From: Euphorbia lathyris
Taxonomy: Eukaryota; Streptophyta; Magnoliopsida; Malpighiales; Euphorbiaceae
NCBI RefSeq assembly: GCF_963576675.1
Contig: NC_088915.1
Location: 35,493,501 to 35,557,500, forward strand
DNA: 64,000 bases
Reading direction: 5' to 3'
Shown here piece by piece: positions 20,825-32,658 of the stretch; position 1 is the first letter of the stretch, and every line of letters starts with the position of its first letter. The translations under genes were made by a program, and so were the position numbers. The notes under the pieces were generated by a model that did no database searches, was not told where the DNA came from, and was given only the letters and a program-made list of their open reading frames with translations.

Positions 20825-22703
20825 ATGTGGTATATTGACAGCGCATGCTCAAGGCATATGACGGGTGATGAAACTCAATTCATCACGTTCGAACGTAAAC
20901 GAGGAGGAAGCGTAAGTTTTGGAGACAACAAGAAGGGTAAGATAGTAGGCTCAGGAACCATCGGAGGTAATCCTACTATTGAATCTGTCTCCCTAGTCAG
21001 CGGACTCAAATATAACTTACTCAGCATAGCTCAGCTATGTGACAATGGGAGAAAAGTTATATTTGATGCTACTGGATGTAAAATATACGAGGGTAAAACT
21101 AATGAGTTAATCTTAACTGCCCCTCGGATAGACAATGTCTTTATGCTAAACCTCGAAAAGAAGTTTTCAAAAACTGTATGCTTAGTCATAAAGGAAGAAA
21201 ATTCCTGGCTATGGCACAGGAGACTTGGTCATGTAAGCATGGACCTCCTGGCCAAACTAGCAAGAAAGCAATTGGTTGAGGGACTGCCTGAACTTAAATT
21301 CCAAAAAGATCAATTATGCTACGCTTGCCAAGCTGGAAAACAAACCAAACAATCTTTTCACAGTAAAAACGTTGTCTCAACTAAACGTCCGTTAGAATTA
21401 CTACACTTGGATCTCTTTGGTCCAGTCCAGCCGCTGAGTCTGGGTGGAAGAAGATTTTCCTTGGTCATTGTAGATGATTTCTCTCGGTATACGTGGGTTA
21501 TCTTGCTGACCAGCAAGGATGAGACCTTTGAGACATTTTCAGATTTGGTTAGAAAAATTGAAAATGAAAAAGACCTAAAATTAGCTCATATCCGTAGTGA
21601 TAACGGTGGAGAATTCAAAAACCAAAAGTTTGTTGAATTCTGTGAAGCCAGCGGCATTGACCATAATTTTTCTGCTCCTAGAACACCTCAGCAAAATGGG
21701 GTTGTAGAAAGGAAGAACAGAACTCTGGTTGAAATAGCCAGGACAATGCTGGATGAGCATAGGCTTCCAAAGTATTCTTGGGGTAAGGCTGTTAACACAG
21801 CATGCTACATTCTTAATAGGGCTCTAGTTAGACCTATACTCAAGAAAACCCCCTATGAACTTTGGAAAGGATGAAAGCCCAATATTGGATACTTTCGTGC
21901 CTTTGGCTGTAGATGTTTTATTTTAAATACCAAAGATAGCCTAGCAAAGTTTGATTCAAAAGCTGATGAAGCTATCTTTCTGGGCTACTCAACAAACAGC
22001 AAAGCATACAGAGTTTTTAATAAGCGAACTCAAGTTTTAGAAGAGTCAATACATGTAGAGTTCGATGAAACTGACCTTGCAGGTAGATACCAGCCGCTGA
22101 CCGAAGATGATCCAAACTCAGTAACCATCGCTGACTCAGAACCAGCTACTGAGTCATTCACGAAAAGGCTGACCAAGAGTAAGAGTGAACCTAAGATTAC
22201 TTTTACTGACCCATCTACTTCTGCAGAGATTGTTGAAACAGGAATAGCACAAGACATGAATCTACCCAAAGAAATAAGGATTCCTAAAGGGCACTCCGAA
22301 AGTGCAATCCTTGATTCTGCTGGGAATACCCTGATGACGAGGAATCAACTCAGGAAATACCTCAGCAATGTTGCTTTTGTCTCAGTACAAGAACCGAAGA
22401 ATTTCACTGAAGCTGAGTACGATGAGTTCTGGATGAACGCAATGCAAGAGGAGCTCGATCAATTTCGAAGAAATGATGTATGGGAGTTAGTGCCTCATCC
22501 AAAGAGTCAAAAGACCATCGGAACAAGATGGGTCTTCAGGAACAAGATGGACGAACAAGGAAACGTAGTCAGGAACAAAGCAAGGCTTGTAGCTCAGGGC
22601 TACAGTCAGCAAGAAGCTGGCGGATATCTTCACGAAGCCACTGGCTCGTGAGCAGTTCAGCATACTGAGAGAAGCAATTGGTATGTTTAATCCTCTTCAG
22701 TAA
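20825..22703 (+). pseudogene. Element B pol: protease, integrase, deleted RT/RNase H
   Basis: Starts MWYIDSACSRHMTGDETQF, a copia protease with DSA in place of the usual DSG/DTG. A GAG-pre-integrase zinc region follows (WLWHRRLGHVSMD ... LCYACQAGK). The integrase core has its three acidic residues in LHLDLFGPV, IRSDNGGEFKNQ and QQNGVVERKNRT. TGA at 21872 (ELWKG*KPNIG) corresponds to CGA in element E. RT begins [20 protein letters not shown] but at 22620 jumps, with a frame change, to [20 protein letters not shown] and MFNPLQ-stop (22701), the very end of RNase H. About 1.2 kb of RT/RNase H present in element E is missing, including the YVDD catalytic motif. Confidence 0.85.
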
Positions 22704-23181
22704 ATTCCTGTGCTAAATGAATATTGAATGCTGAGTGAATTACATGCTGAATGATTTATTGTTTGCTGAGTATCTCTTGAAACTGACTGAATATACAATA
22801 CTGAGTAAACTTGCACACTGAGTAAATTAGTTTAGAACTTGAACTTAAAATCATCCTTAAATAATGCACTGACCTCTCAGAATATCAAACGCTTGACATT
22901 CTAAATACTGAGTGATTAATCCGTTAGCATAAATTCCAAGCACGCGTATAACCTAGGATGACATATTCGCCGTAATGTGTCATAAATGCCAGGATCCCTG
23001 TCAGTACATGATCCCAAGGCAACTGACACATGGATTTGGTTAAGATCCACACCGTTCAACTCGTCTATAAATCATGGGCAATTCCCCATCTTTTACTCCT
23101 TACGCTCAACAAATCTTTAAGGCTACGAAATCACCCAAATTTCTTTCTCTCAAATACCTCTATTCTCTCCATCTTAGAAGC
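22704..23181 (+). other. Spacer between pol and accessory ORF of element B
   Basis: Non-coding and unusually dense in CTGAGT / ACTGAGT / CTGACT words. May hold signals for expression of the third ORF. An upstream in-frame ATG at 23074 adds 36 residues to that ORF. Confidence 0.5.
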
Positions 23182-26016
23182 ATGACTAAGCTATCCTTCA
23201 ACGTCTCCGGTGCCGGCCAAAATAAGTCCAGCTCCGATGAACCTTCACGAAACCCTTCCACCTCTAGCAAGGATAAAACTGATCAAAACTCTGAAAAAGA
23301 GAAAGCTGTGAAAATACGAACCTACTCCAAAGTCTTCGAAAGTGTTCTCGAATGGAAAGTTGAGCCCTCCAGATGGGTTTCTGAGCACTTCGTCCAACAT
23401 GAACAACCGTTTGCCGAATGGATTGCAAAGAACGAATGGACTGGGCTGTTCTCCGTCAGAGATGAAACGTATCCTGACCTGGTAAGGGAGTTTTACCACA
23501 ATCTCATGGTTGCCAATGACTCCCCTGACTATCTAAGCACTAAAGTAAAAGGAAAGACGATCTTCATCAACCCTCTGTACTTGGGAAATCTCCTCCAACT
23601 TAAAACTGAGGGAGTGAGGGTGAGGAAGTCTGGAGATCAGGACAAGACCGACTACGTCCATACTTTCTGCAAACCTGAGGGTCACTCAGGCGAGATCTCA
23701 GCATCTTCAATGGGACAGCACCAAAAGATGGCTCACTACCTGCTGAGCTACTTCATTTACCCTAAGATAAACTGCACGACCTCAGCAACGAACTTTGAAC
23801 AGTGCTTCATATGGCACATGCTGATGTACACCCCCATCAACATGCCCATCTTCCTAGTTGCTGGGTTCCTACGCAGCACGGGTACAATGAGGTTGGGATC
23901 AATCATTACCAGGATCCTCATCGACCACAAGATTGACCTTGAAGGCGAGGAATCTTTCAGAGGAACCGAAATCACAGCGGCCTCGCTGAGGGCACTGAAA
24001 TATGGGCAGCCTTTGAAGAAATGAAAAGCTGCTGCTGCTGCTGGCCAAGCTGATCAGACTGCGGAGACTATAGCTGAGCCTAAGAAAGGGCAAAGAACTA
24101 AGGCCCCAGCTTCTCGCAAGAGAAAATCTACTGAGACACCTAATGTTGTGTCTCCAGCAAAGAGGCAGAGGTCAGCTGGAAAGTCAGCTGAGAAGAGAAG
24201 CAGGCAAGATGAGCCTAACACTGAGGCAGCTGCTGAGCTCCCTCAGAAGAAGCAGAAGTCTTCAACACTGGCCCCTCTCGACGTCATACCGACGGACTTT
24301 ATTATACCGGGTGATTCTCACTTCACTCAATGTCAAGGCACTGATGCTGAGGGAACTGAGGTCCAGTTAGATGACCACTTCATCTCCCAAGTTGAGGAAG
24401 AACTTGATGGAGATAATACTGAGGAAGAAGAAGAAGATGATGAAACCAGCGGTCAGAATGACGCTGAGGACTCTAAAGACTATGCCAGCGAAATTGAAGC
24501 TGAGGACACTGACACTGGGTTAGCAGGTGGTGCTGTGCAGACTAACACTGAGTTGGCTTCGGGAGTTGAACAAGTTGAAGAGCAAGCTGACCAGATTCAG
24601 ACTGAGCAAAAGGAACCTTCTCCTACTCACTTAATAGAACCTGCTCATCATACCACTCCACCATGTAGAAGGCGAAAACTGGTTAAGGCCAGTGAGGTAA
24701 TAGTCAGTGACCCTCCTGTGCAATCACCATCTATTCCTGAACTTGTCCTCTCCAAGACAACAAAGGATCCTTCTACCGTCCAATTAAAATTTTTCAAACG
24801 GCCCTCAACTTCATCTACTACAACGCCGTTGGAAAAACAAGCCTCTGTTTCTTCTCAACAGGAACATGCCGAGCATCATACTTCCACTACTTCAACCAGT
24901 CAGGTTGAACCGACCACTGCTCATGTTGTCTCCTCAAGCATGGTGCTGACTCCCCATCCTTCTGCCGTCAGCACAGACAGTGTTCGAGTTAACACCTCTA
25001 CAACCAATCTCTCTGCCGATCACACAACCATTCCTCCATCTCAAGTGCAGATTGAGCAAACTCATCCTGTCACTGACCAGGGTACTCCTCTCACACCCTT
25101 CTCTTCTGGTCATACGGATGTACATCGGGATACCACTGAGTCCGGCAAAAAGCTCCTTGACTCAGTGCAAGCACTCATCCACGATCTTCAACATTCCGCT
25201 TCGCCTGCTGCTGGATCTTCAATTCTTGCCGCAACTCAGCTCTCTCAAGTCACTCTACTTCTCAACGAAGTCAAGGGACTCAAGGATTTGCTGAATGTCG
25301 TCCTGTCATTACAAGCTCAACAAGCTAAGCAGGATTCCATTGCTAAGTTGGCAGAGATACAGCTGTCAACAATTCAACATCTGAACTCCCTCCATCAGCA
25401 AGTTCAGAAATTATCTGCTGTGAACACTGACTATGCCACTTCCTCAGAACTCAAAATGCTCTTTGCTCAGCTTCATACTGAGCAACTTAAGACAAATGAG
25501 CAAATGGTATCCTATAGTCAGTGCTCAGTTGAGCAAATCAGTGAGGCTGTCAGGCTACTTAACCTGAACAAGCAAGAAATGGATACTGACGCGTTGAAGC
25601 AGAATGAATTGCTGTCCCTCGCACAACAATCCTTCAACCATATCCGTCATAATAATATTCAACGACATCACTATGACTCAGCACTTCTGAAGACATTCCA
25701 CCAAGTCTTCGCTGGCCTCTCTGAAGCTCTCATCTGGCAAGCCAAAGCTCAAGCCTTCAGTGTAAATATGCTCAGTGCTGCTGATCTTCATATACCAGTA
25801 GAAGTCTCAACTGATGGGGTTGCCATTTTTGATGGCGTGAACGAAAGTGCTGACAAACTAAAAGAGCTTTCACAAGAACTGACTCGCGCTGTCTTAACCG
25901 ATGCGTTTAAGCTCCCTGAAGTTGACAAAACGGGGGAGAAAGCGCAAGCTGCTAGAGCTCAGCATGAGCAACGTCAGTACAAGAGAAGTCAGTCACAGGG
26001 CAAGAAAAAGAAATAG
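23182..26016 (+). pseudogene. Element B accessory third ORF (one in-frame stop)
   Basis: Open from ATG 23182 (or 23074) to 26016 except for TGA at 24022-24024, so ~945 codons. The N-terminal globular part (WVSEHFVQHEQPFAEWIAKN, TYPDLVREFYHNL, FCKPEGH, NFEQCFIWHML, RLGSIITRIL) resembles the plant 'putative plant transposon protein' domain found in third ORFs of LTR elements. A Lys/Ala-rich linker, an acidic tract, a Ser/Thr/Pro/Gln-rich region and a helical C-terminal part with QRHHYDSALLKTFHQ follow. No obvious signal peptide or membrane helix was seen, so an envelope-like role is not supported. It aligns with the element E accessory protein at only about 40-50% identity in the N-terminal part, far below gag-pol. 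Biochemical role unknown. Confidence 0.8.
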
Positions 26017-26534
26017 TTAGGCTAGGTCTTAATTTTTGCTAATTTATTTCTTTTGATGTGCAACTGCTGACTTCTATCAATATATCATACTTCCTTTTCT
26101 TATTCAAATACTAAGTTATGATATATGCTATTAAGTACTGAGTTATTATGTATCTTCGTTATATCAGCTATGCTTAACACTTATAATATTTATTGACTAA
26201 ATGATATGCTGATAACATGTTTGACATCATACTATGATCTTATGATACATTCTGATAAAGAACTCATTGAACAATAATTTGCTCAGCGCGCTCTGTCACT
26301 ATACATTACTTCCGCTGAATTCTGAGTAAAATAGAATATGACCCATAAGCTGACCTATACCTGAAATCTGATCTTAGACTTATTCAGTTAAACCTTAGAA
26401 TGTTTAGAATAAAACTAAGTCAGTAGTTCAGTCCTTACGGGGGAGTTCACTTAATTAAAAAGGTCAACTATCATGGGGGAGCTCATACTGAGTTCCTTAC
26501 TGAACAGTTTTGCCAACATCAAAATGGGGGAGTT
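26017..26534 (+). other. Element B 3' region with three polypurine tracts
   Basis: Essentially the same sequence as 17503-18020. GGGGGAG motifs lie at 26439, 26475 and 26526, the last adjoining the LTR. Confidence 0.75.
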
Positions 26535-27877
26535 TGTTGAAACACCTTTCCACATAATTTTGATTTGACAAAATTGTTTAAGTATAAATTAGAATACATA
26601 TTCTAAACACACTAAGTTTAAATGCGTTGATTTATTCTACTAATGTGTTTGTTCAATGTTGAGTATAAATGTTATAAGTCATAAGGATTGGAAGGCCCAA
26701 GCCCAATACGGAAGCCAAGGCCCAAGTCAAACAACTCAGTACACTCGGCCCGCGTATGTCAAGACGTTGTCGTTTTGGACAAAAACGCAACTCAGCAAAC
26801 GGAAGGATCTAGAAGACCTTCAGGAACAACTTCACAATGAAGCTGCTGAGTAGTCTCGACAAAGCGTACAAGACAGCAGCTGGCAAAGGAAAACTTCCAG
26901 ACAAAGTGTTTCCTCTTTTGGCAAAGTTCAGACGACACAGTATGCTGTCCAGTTGACTTTACCATAAAAGGAGAGACCATCTGCTGTGCTGACCGAGGAC
27001 AGAAGATACACGATTATGATTGGCCGAGAGCTCTGTGCAAGTCAGGATGACAACGACATATAGCCGTTTCCCTCCAACGGTTATTTCGAAATTCGAAATG
27101 ACCGAATGACCAGACGTCTCTATAAATAGTGCCATCACAAGCTTCACAACACACAGAACTTGATCAAGCCATTACACTGTCCAAATCTCTACAAGTTCTG
27201 CAAGCAAGAAGCAAAGCAAAATTCTTACACTACATTTTCATATCTGTGTAAAAGTCTAGAGTGGTTGTTTTTCAATCATCTAAGGTGTTCTAGCAATTGT
27301 TGTTTAGGACAAAAATCTTTATCATTTCTAGAAGTAGAAAGGAGAGGCTGGGTACTCGGTTTTAAGTACTCAGCGGAGAGATTAGGATTGAGTAGAAGTA
27401 TAGAGGAAGGTACTCTTGTCATACTCAATTGTTGATATTGTAAAAGGTTATTAGGATTGAGTAGAAGTATAGAGGAAGGTACTCTTGTCATACTCAATTA
27501 CTGATATTGTAAAAGGTTTGAGGCTCTACCTTTAAAGAGCTCAGTAGAGAATTCGAAATCTCGGAAGTGTTCCGGGGACAGGACGTAGGCTTAGAAGAAG
27601 CCGAACCTGGATAAATCTGCTGAGTGAAGAGGTCAAGTTGAGTTGTGCGCGTTGAACGTCTGAGTTCAGGAATAGACTCCAAGTGCTATCTCCTGACTCA
27701 AGCTGAGGAACTGACCTAGTCACCTGTTGACTAAGCCAGTATCTTGCTGAGTGTTAAGTGCCGCTGTTTTATAAACTTTTCTTAAAGAAAAGAAATCTGC
27801 CCAAATTATTTTAAAAAGGTAAAATAGTTCCTAACCCCCCATTGGAACTATATTTGCAACCTCACAAGGGGCCAACA
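26535..27877 (+). repeat. Element B 3' LTR
   Basis: TGTTGAAACACC to GGGGCCAACA, 1343 bp. Contains the palindrome at 27083-27099, TATAAATA at 27121-27128, the same 69-bp duplication (27381-27518) and the C-loop hairpin near 27820-27850. It has ~285 bp (26766-27050) absent from the 18021-18987 LTR, and a different sequence at ~27629-27790. The pair is therefore not a simple product of one integration. Confidence 0.9.
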
Positions 27878-29187
27878 ATTAGTTCCAAGGGGGGGATAGG
27901 AACTATTTAAAATTTTCGTCCGTTAAGGCTGACTTCTTTTGTCTAGGAAAAGGTTTACACAGCAGTGCTAAGTAGTTTAAGACACAAGCTTAGTCAACTG
28001 GTGACTAAGTCTGTTTCTTTTCTTGAGTCAGGAGATAGCACTTAAGTCTATTCCTGAACTCAACTTCTCAGTGCACTTAACTCAGCGTGAGTTTGTTACT
28101 TAGTCAGTTTTATAGCAAGCAATATATATAAAGGAGTTAAGGGTTAGAAATATGTTACTCAGCAGACATATCCTGGTTCTGCCTCTTCGCCTACGTCCAG
28201 TCCCCGGAACGCGTTCCGAGCTTTTTGAATCCTCTACTGAGCTCTTTAAAGGTAGAGCACAAAACCTTTTACATCAGAAGCTGAGTATACAAGAGTACCT
28301 TCCTCTGTTCCTCTACTCACTCCTATCACTACCGCTGAGTACTATAACCGAGTACTCAGCTTCTCCTTTCTATACTTCTAGAAATGATAAGTGTTTGTCC
28401 TAAACAACAATTGCTAAGACACTTTAGATGAATAAAATCACTCTAGACTTTTACACAAGATTGGAATTGGTGTAAGATTTGCTTTGCTTTTCTCACAGAA
28501 CTTCAAGTATGAATTTGGTCAGCGTTTCAACTTGATTGAAGATCTGCGTCGAATGAAGCATTTAAGAGGCCTATTTATAGTGACACTTCAAGCACCGGTG
28601 ATTTCGAATTTCGAAATAACCATTGGAGGCAAATGGCTTCCTGTCGCTTTCACTCAGTACGTGCTCAGCGTCCTCGGCCAATCATATTCTTGTATCTTCT
28701 GTCCTCGCCAGTGCTCAGCAGCTTTTCGTCAGATGAAACAGAATGTTCCCACATTTATGGCAAAGTCTTCCAGACAGCTTCCTGCGCCTTCTGAGCTTTA
28801 CCCAAAGTAGAAATACTTTGTCTCTAAGTTTATTATGTTCTGCTGCTGACTTGTACTTCTTGTCGTTCAACTCAGCAGCTTCGTTTTGAAGCCGTTGGGA
28901 TGAAGGCTTCTCGATCCTTCTTCAAGCTGGGTTGGCGTTTTACTTAGTACGACTGCGTTTTGTCTTCCTGGGCCGTGAGGTCTTGATCTGTTGACTTGGG
29001 CTTGACTTCCTCTTATGGGCCTTTAGGCTTTTTATCTTAATGTCTTTTAAATCAAATGACTCAACATTGAACAAACACATTAGTGTGATTAAATCAAAGC
29101 ATTTAAATTTAATGTGTTTAGAATATTTTTCATCATTAACATGAATAATTTTGTCAAATCAAAATCATGTAGAAAGGTGTTTCAACA
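27878..29187 (-). repeat. Element E 3' LTR (outer end truncated)
   Basis: On the minus strand it starts TGTTGAAACACC at 29187 after the polypurine tract. The outer end stops at ATTAGTTCC (27878), lacking the 25 bp TGTTGGTCCC...GACAAG present at 49481. Instead it is fused to the CCAACA end of LTR B. TATA box (reversed TATTTATA) at 28572-28579, palindrome at 28601-28617. Confidence 0.9.
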
Positions 29188-29700
29188 AACTCCCCTATTT
29201 TGATGTTGGCAAAAATATTCAATAAGGAACTCAGTGTTGAGCTCCCCCATGATGATTGACCTATTCTTAACTTCTTAAGATTCTCCCCCGTAAGGGTTGA
29301 GCCGCCGACTTAGTTTTACTTTAAACATTTTAAGGTTTAATCAAGTAAGTCCAAAGTCAGTGTTCAGAGTTAGGTCAGTTCTTGGACCAGGCTCATTTCA
29401 CTCAGTTTCGATATAAAGTTTGGCGGAAGATTAAGTTCAAATATTGGAATTAGCTGAGTGAGTTAATTGAGGAAGAGTAGTTTTACTCAGTGGCCAAGTA
29501 CATGATTAATTCAATATTTTCAAGCTTTAGTTAAGTTGTTTAATGAAGACATATGAGACAAGTCATGAATTTAGATCAACACAGCAAACTTTCATAAAGC
29601 GAAGAAATTAATTAACAAGGTTGATTTAATGAAGATACGTTTATATTGATATTTAGCACACAACACAACATAAGCAAGTAAACAAGATCACAAAAAATAT
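29188..29700 (-). other. Element E 3' region with three polypurine tracts
   Basis: On the minus strand three purine tracts (GGGGAG / GGGGGAG class) occur at 29190, 29242 and 29283, the same number and spacing class as in elements A and B. No coding sequence. Confidence 0.7.
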
Positions 29701-32658
29701 CTATCGCCTAATATTGAAGGAGACTTGGTTAGGCTTGGTCTTGTTTTGTTGCTGGGGTTGAGTGCTAGGAGGCTTTGGTTGAGTTCTAGGGGGAACAACT
29801 GAAGAAGTGGAACCAGGATGTTGTTTCTTTTGTTGAGTTCCAGCTGGATGTTTATCTTTCTCCCCCTTTTTGCCAACATCAACGGACTGAGGGACAGCTG
29901 CATAAAACTTCCTTTGTTCAACAGCACGAGTCAATAGGGCGGAATACTGCTGGAGTTGAGCCATACTATGCTTGAGCCCGTCAAAGACCTTGATTCCACT
30001 AGCCATGTTGGACGTCGGAATGTCCATATGAGAACTGATGACACTGAGTATAAATTGAAGGGACTTGCCCATCCAGCTCATGGTGTCGGTCATCATGGCG
30101 TAGGACTGATGGTACATTTTGAGCAGGTCAGCGTCATAATGGTGTCGCTGGTTAGATTGATGTGTGACATGGTCATAAGTGGCTTTTGAGAGTTGAAAAA
30201 TCTCAGATGTCTTGGTCTGTTCAGTTTGCATCTCTTCTCTTGATAAATTTAGCATGCGAATGGATTCAGCAATTTGCTCGATTGTGCATTGAGAGGAAGA
30301 GGCAACTAATTCTCGAGTTGTGGCTAGCTCAGTTGAGACCTGAGTAAGTTGAGCTGACTTAGCCACATCAGTGTTGGCGGCAGTTAAGGCGTTGAGTTTC
30401 CCTTCAATGGTGTCCATATGTTGCACCATGTGCAAGTGAAGGTTTGCCATTTTGGTAGCGAACTCTTGCTTTGGCTGCTGAGCTACCATTTCAGTCAGCA
30501 CACATAAGAGCTCCTTGAGGCCTTTTAGTTCAGTGAGGAGTTGAGTAATGGTGCTCAGTTGTGTAGGCTCCGCTGAACTGCGCTCAGTATCAGTTCCATG
30601 AGTGCTTTGGATTTCTGCGATGAGTTCTTGGGCAGCTTGTAAGTTTCGTTGCCCAGACTGGAAAGAAGTCAAGAACTGCAGAGGATCAGTTTGAGAAGTT
30701 TCAGGAACTGAGTTTTGGTTGGCGGCAGGTGGTTGTTCATCTGAGTGTACACCAGTATTAGAGTTGTCCTTTGGATCAGGTGAGGTTTGAGCAACTTGAT
30801 TGTCTGACTGTTCTAGAAGAGAGTTGAGTGGTGCCATATTATTGTCTACCTGCTCAGTGTCAGTCGGGAGCTGAACATTGACTTGAGGAGGAGTCAGCTC
30901 GAGATTGTCCTGAGCAGGATATTTCTCCAGTGTATGTTCATTCTCTTGAATAGCGGGTTCATCGAGCACTTGCTTTGATGAGCTGGTAGCAGCGGTGTCG
31001 GCAGACTTGGCATGTTTTTGACCACGAGGAACAGAGGCTTGATTTTCCTTGACTAGAGTTTTCTTTGCAATAGGTTTGGAGAAGAAGTTGAAGTCTAAGT
31101 CAGTCAAGTTTACGATAGGTTCATGGAGAGGTGAGTCATCCAGTATATCAAACACTAGAGGTTTGTATGCCTTCTTCTTATACAGTTTGTCACTGCCATC
31201 TTTATAAAGGTTTGAGGATGGAAGTTGATCAGATGACTCAAGCTGAGCTTGCTCAGTTTCTGTAGTAGTGGTGTCAATAGTTGACTCATCTCTGGGCTCA
31301 GTGGCTGGATTCTTCATTTGCTCAGCGGAGACAGATTGTTTTTGTTGATTGTTTGAAGGTTGAGTTCTTTCAGCAGATTTCTGAGTTCGCAGAAAGAAGG
31401 AGTCTTTTGGAACGGATACATCCAGAGGAATTGCATCCAATGGTGTAACTCCAGAAACCCTCTTCCTCTTTAGGGGTGACTCAGTTTTCTCTTGTTCATC
31501 TTCAGCTTCTTGAACAATGGTAGGTCATTTTTGGGCAGCTTTGGTAGGTTGAGGTTTCTTTTTGATTGACTCAGCGGGAGATGAGTTAGCCATAACAACT
31601 TTTAGGCGTTTGACAGTTTGGAGTGTGGGTTCTGCCTTTCTCTTCTTTCCTTTACCGGTCGGCTCAGCTTCATCTTCAGCTTCAACCACCGCATCCTTTC
31701 CTTTCTTTGATTTAAAAGGAAGACTGTGTGCAAGTTTAGTGAGATATTCAATGGTGATTTCTGTACCTAATATGCTTTTCTCATTCTTAAAGCTGATTTG
31801 GTGATCCCTAAGAATTTCGGTAATGAGTGAGCCCAATCGAAGTGCTCCAGTGCTTCGTTGCATAGCCCCGATCAGGAACACAGGCATGTTCAAGGGTTGG
31901 TAGTTGAGCATATTCCATAAGAAGCATTGCTCGAAGTTGAAGGCAGAGGATGTGGAGTTGGCCTTTGGATAAATGTAGTTGGTCAGTAGGTAGTGGGCGT
32001 GCCTCTGATGCTGAGTAAGCGAAGTGCAAGAGGCTTCTCTTACATGCCCTTCAGGTTTACAAAAAGTAGCGGTGTACTTAACCTTCTTGTAGTCATTTGT
32101 TCTTCTCAACTCAGCTCCCTCGTCCTTCAAGTCTAAAAGAGTAGCTAGATATGAGCGGTCGATGATGATTTGCTTTTTGTTGACATAAGTGACCATAAAA
32201 TCAATATCGTCTGTGGCAACCAGCAGATTGGAATAGAACTCAGTTACAAGCCTTGGGTAGGTCAGCCCGTTTAAGGAGAATAGTTTGGTCCATTCGTTCT
32301 TGGATATCCAGTCACTGTAAGGTTTCACAGTCTCTATAAAGCTTTTTGAGAACCATCGTGAAGCTACAACGTCTAAGCCTTCAACATCGGAGTATACGGA
32401 TCGAAAGGTTCTCTCCTCAGGTTCCTCAGTTTTCTTACCCTTGTCCTTCTTCTTTTTCTTAGAAGGAGTTGAGTGCTCAGTGTGAGGATCAACACCAAGA
32501 ATGCTGACCTCGTCCATGGGTTGGTCATGCTGACCATGTCCAGTATGAGCCTCATCTTCTGGAGTATCAACGTACTCTTGCTCAGCTGGAGAACCGGGGT
32601 TGATGTCTGAGCGATTATCTTCATATTGGTCACCAGAGACATTCTGGGAATCAGACAT
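29701..32658 (-). pseudogene. Element E accessory third ORF (one in-frame stop)
   Basis: Starts MSDSQNVSGDQYEDNRSDIN and runs to 29701 with a single TGA at 31525-31527 (AAQK*PTIVQEAEDEQ, same frame on both sides), ~985 codons in total. The N-terminal domain contains WFSKSFIETVKPYSDWISKN, TYPRLVTEFYSNLLVAT, FCKPEGHVREASCTSLTQHQ, NFEQCFLWNML and RLGSLITEIL, clearly homologous to the element B third ORF but heavily diverged. A Lys-rich nuclear-signal-like stretch (KGKKRKAEP, VKRLKVV) precedes the stop. The C-terminal part is Gln/Ser/Thr-rich with a helical block containing SNQRHHYDADLLKMYHQ. Role unknown. The TGA is consistent with a CGA-to-TGA change. Confidence 0.8.

Larger units (their letters stand above)
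18021..27877 (+). mobile_element. Copia element B (SIRE-like), internally deleted
   Basis: 5' LTR 18021-18987, initiator-Met PBS, gag, pol (protease, integrase, start of RT), accessory third ORF, polypurine tract, 3' LTR 26535-27877. Most of RT and RNase H is deleted and three in-frame stops interrupt gag, pol and the accessory ORF, so it is non-autonomous. The upstream LTR is simultaneously the 3' LTR of element A: polypurine tract on its left, PBS on its right. The PR-INT-RT order marks Ty1/copia. The long third ORF after pol and the large LTRs fit the SIRE/Maximus lineage. Confidence 0.85.

Noticed and set aside
23182..26016. Envelope glycoprotein interpretation of the copia third ORF
   Set aside because: SIRE-like elements are often said to have env-like genes, but I see no signal peptide, no transmembrane helix and no fusion-peptide-like segment here.
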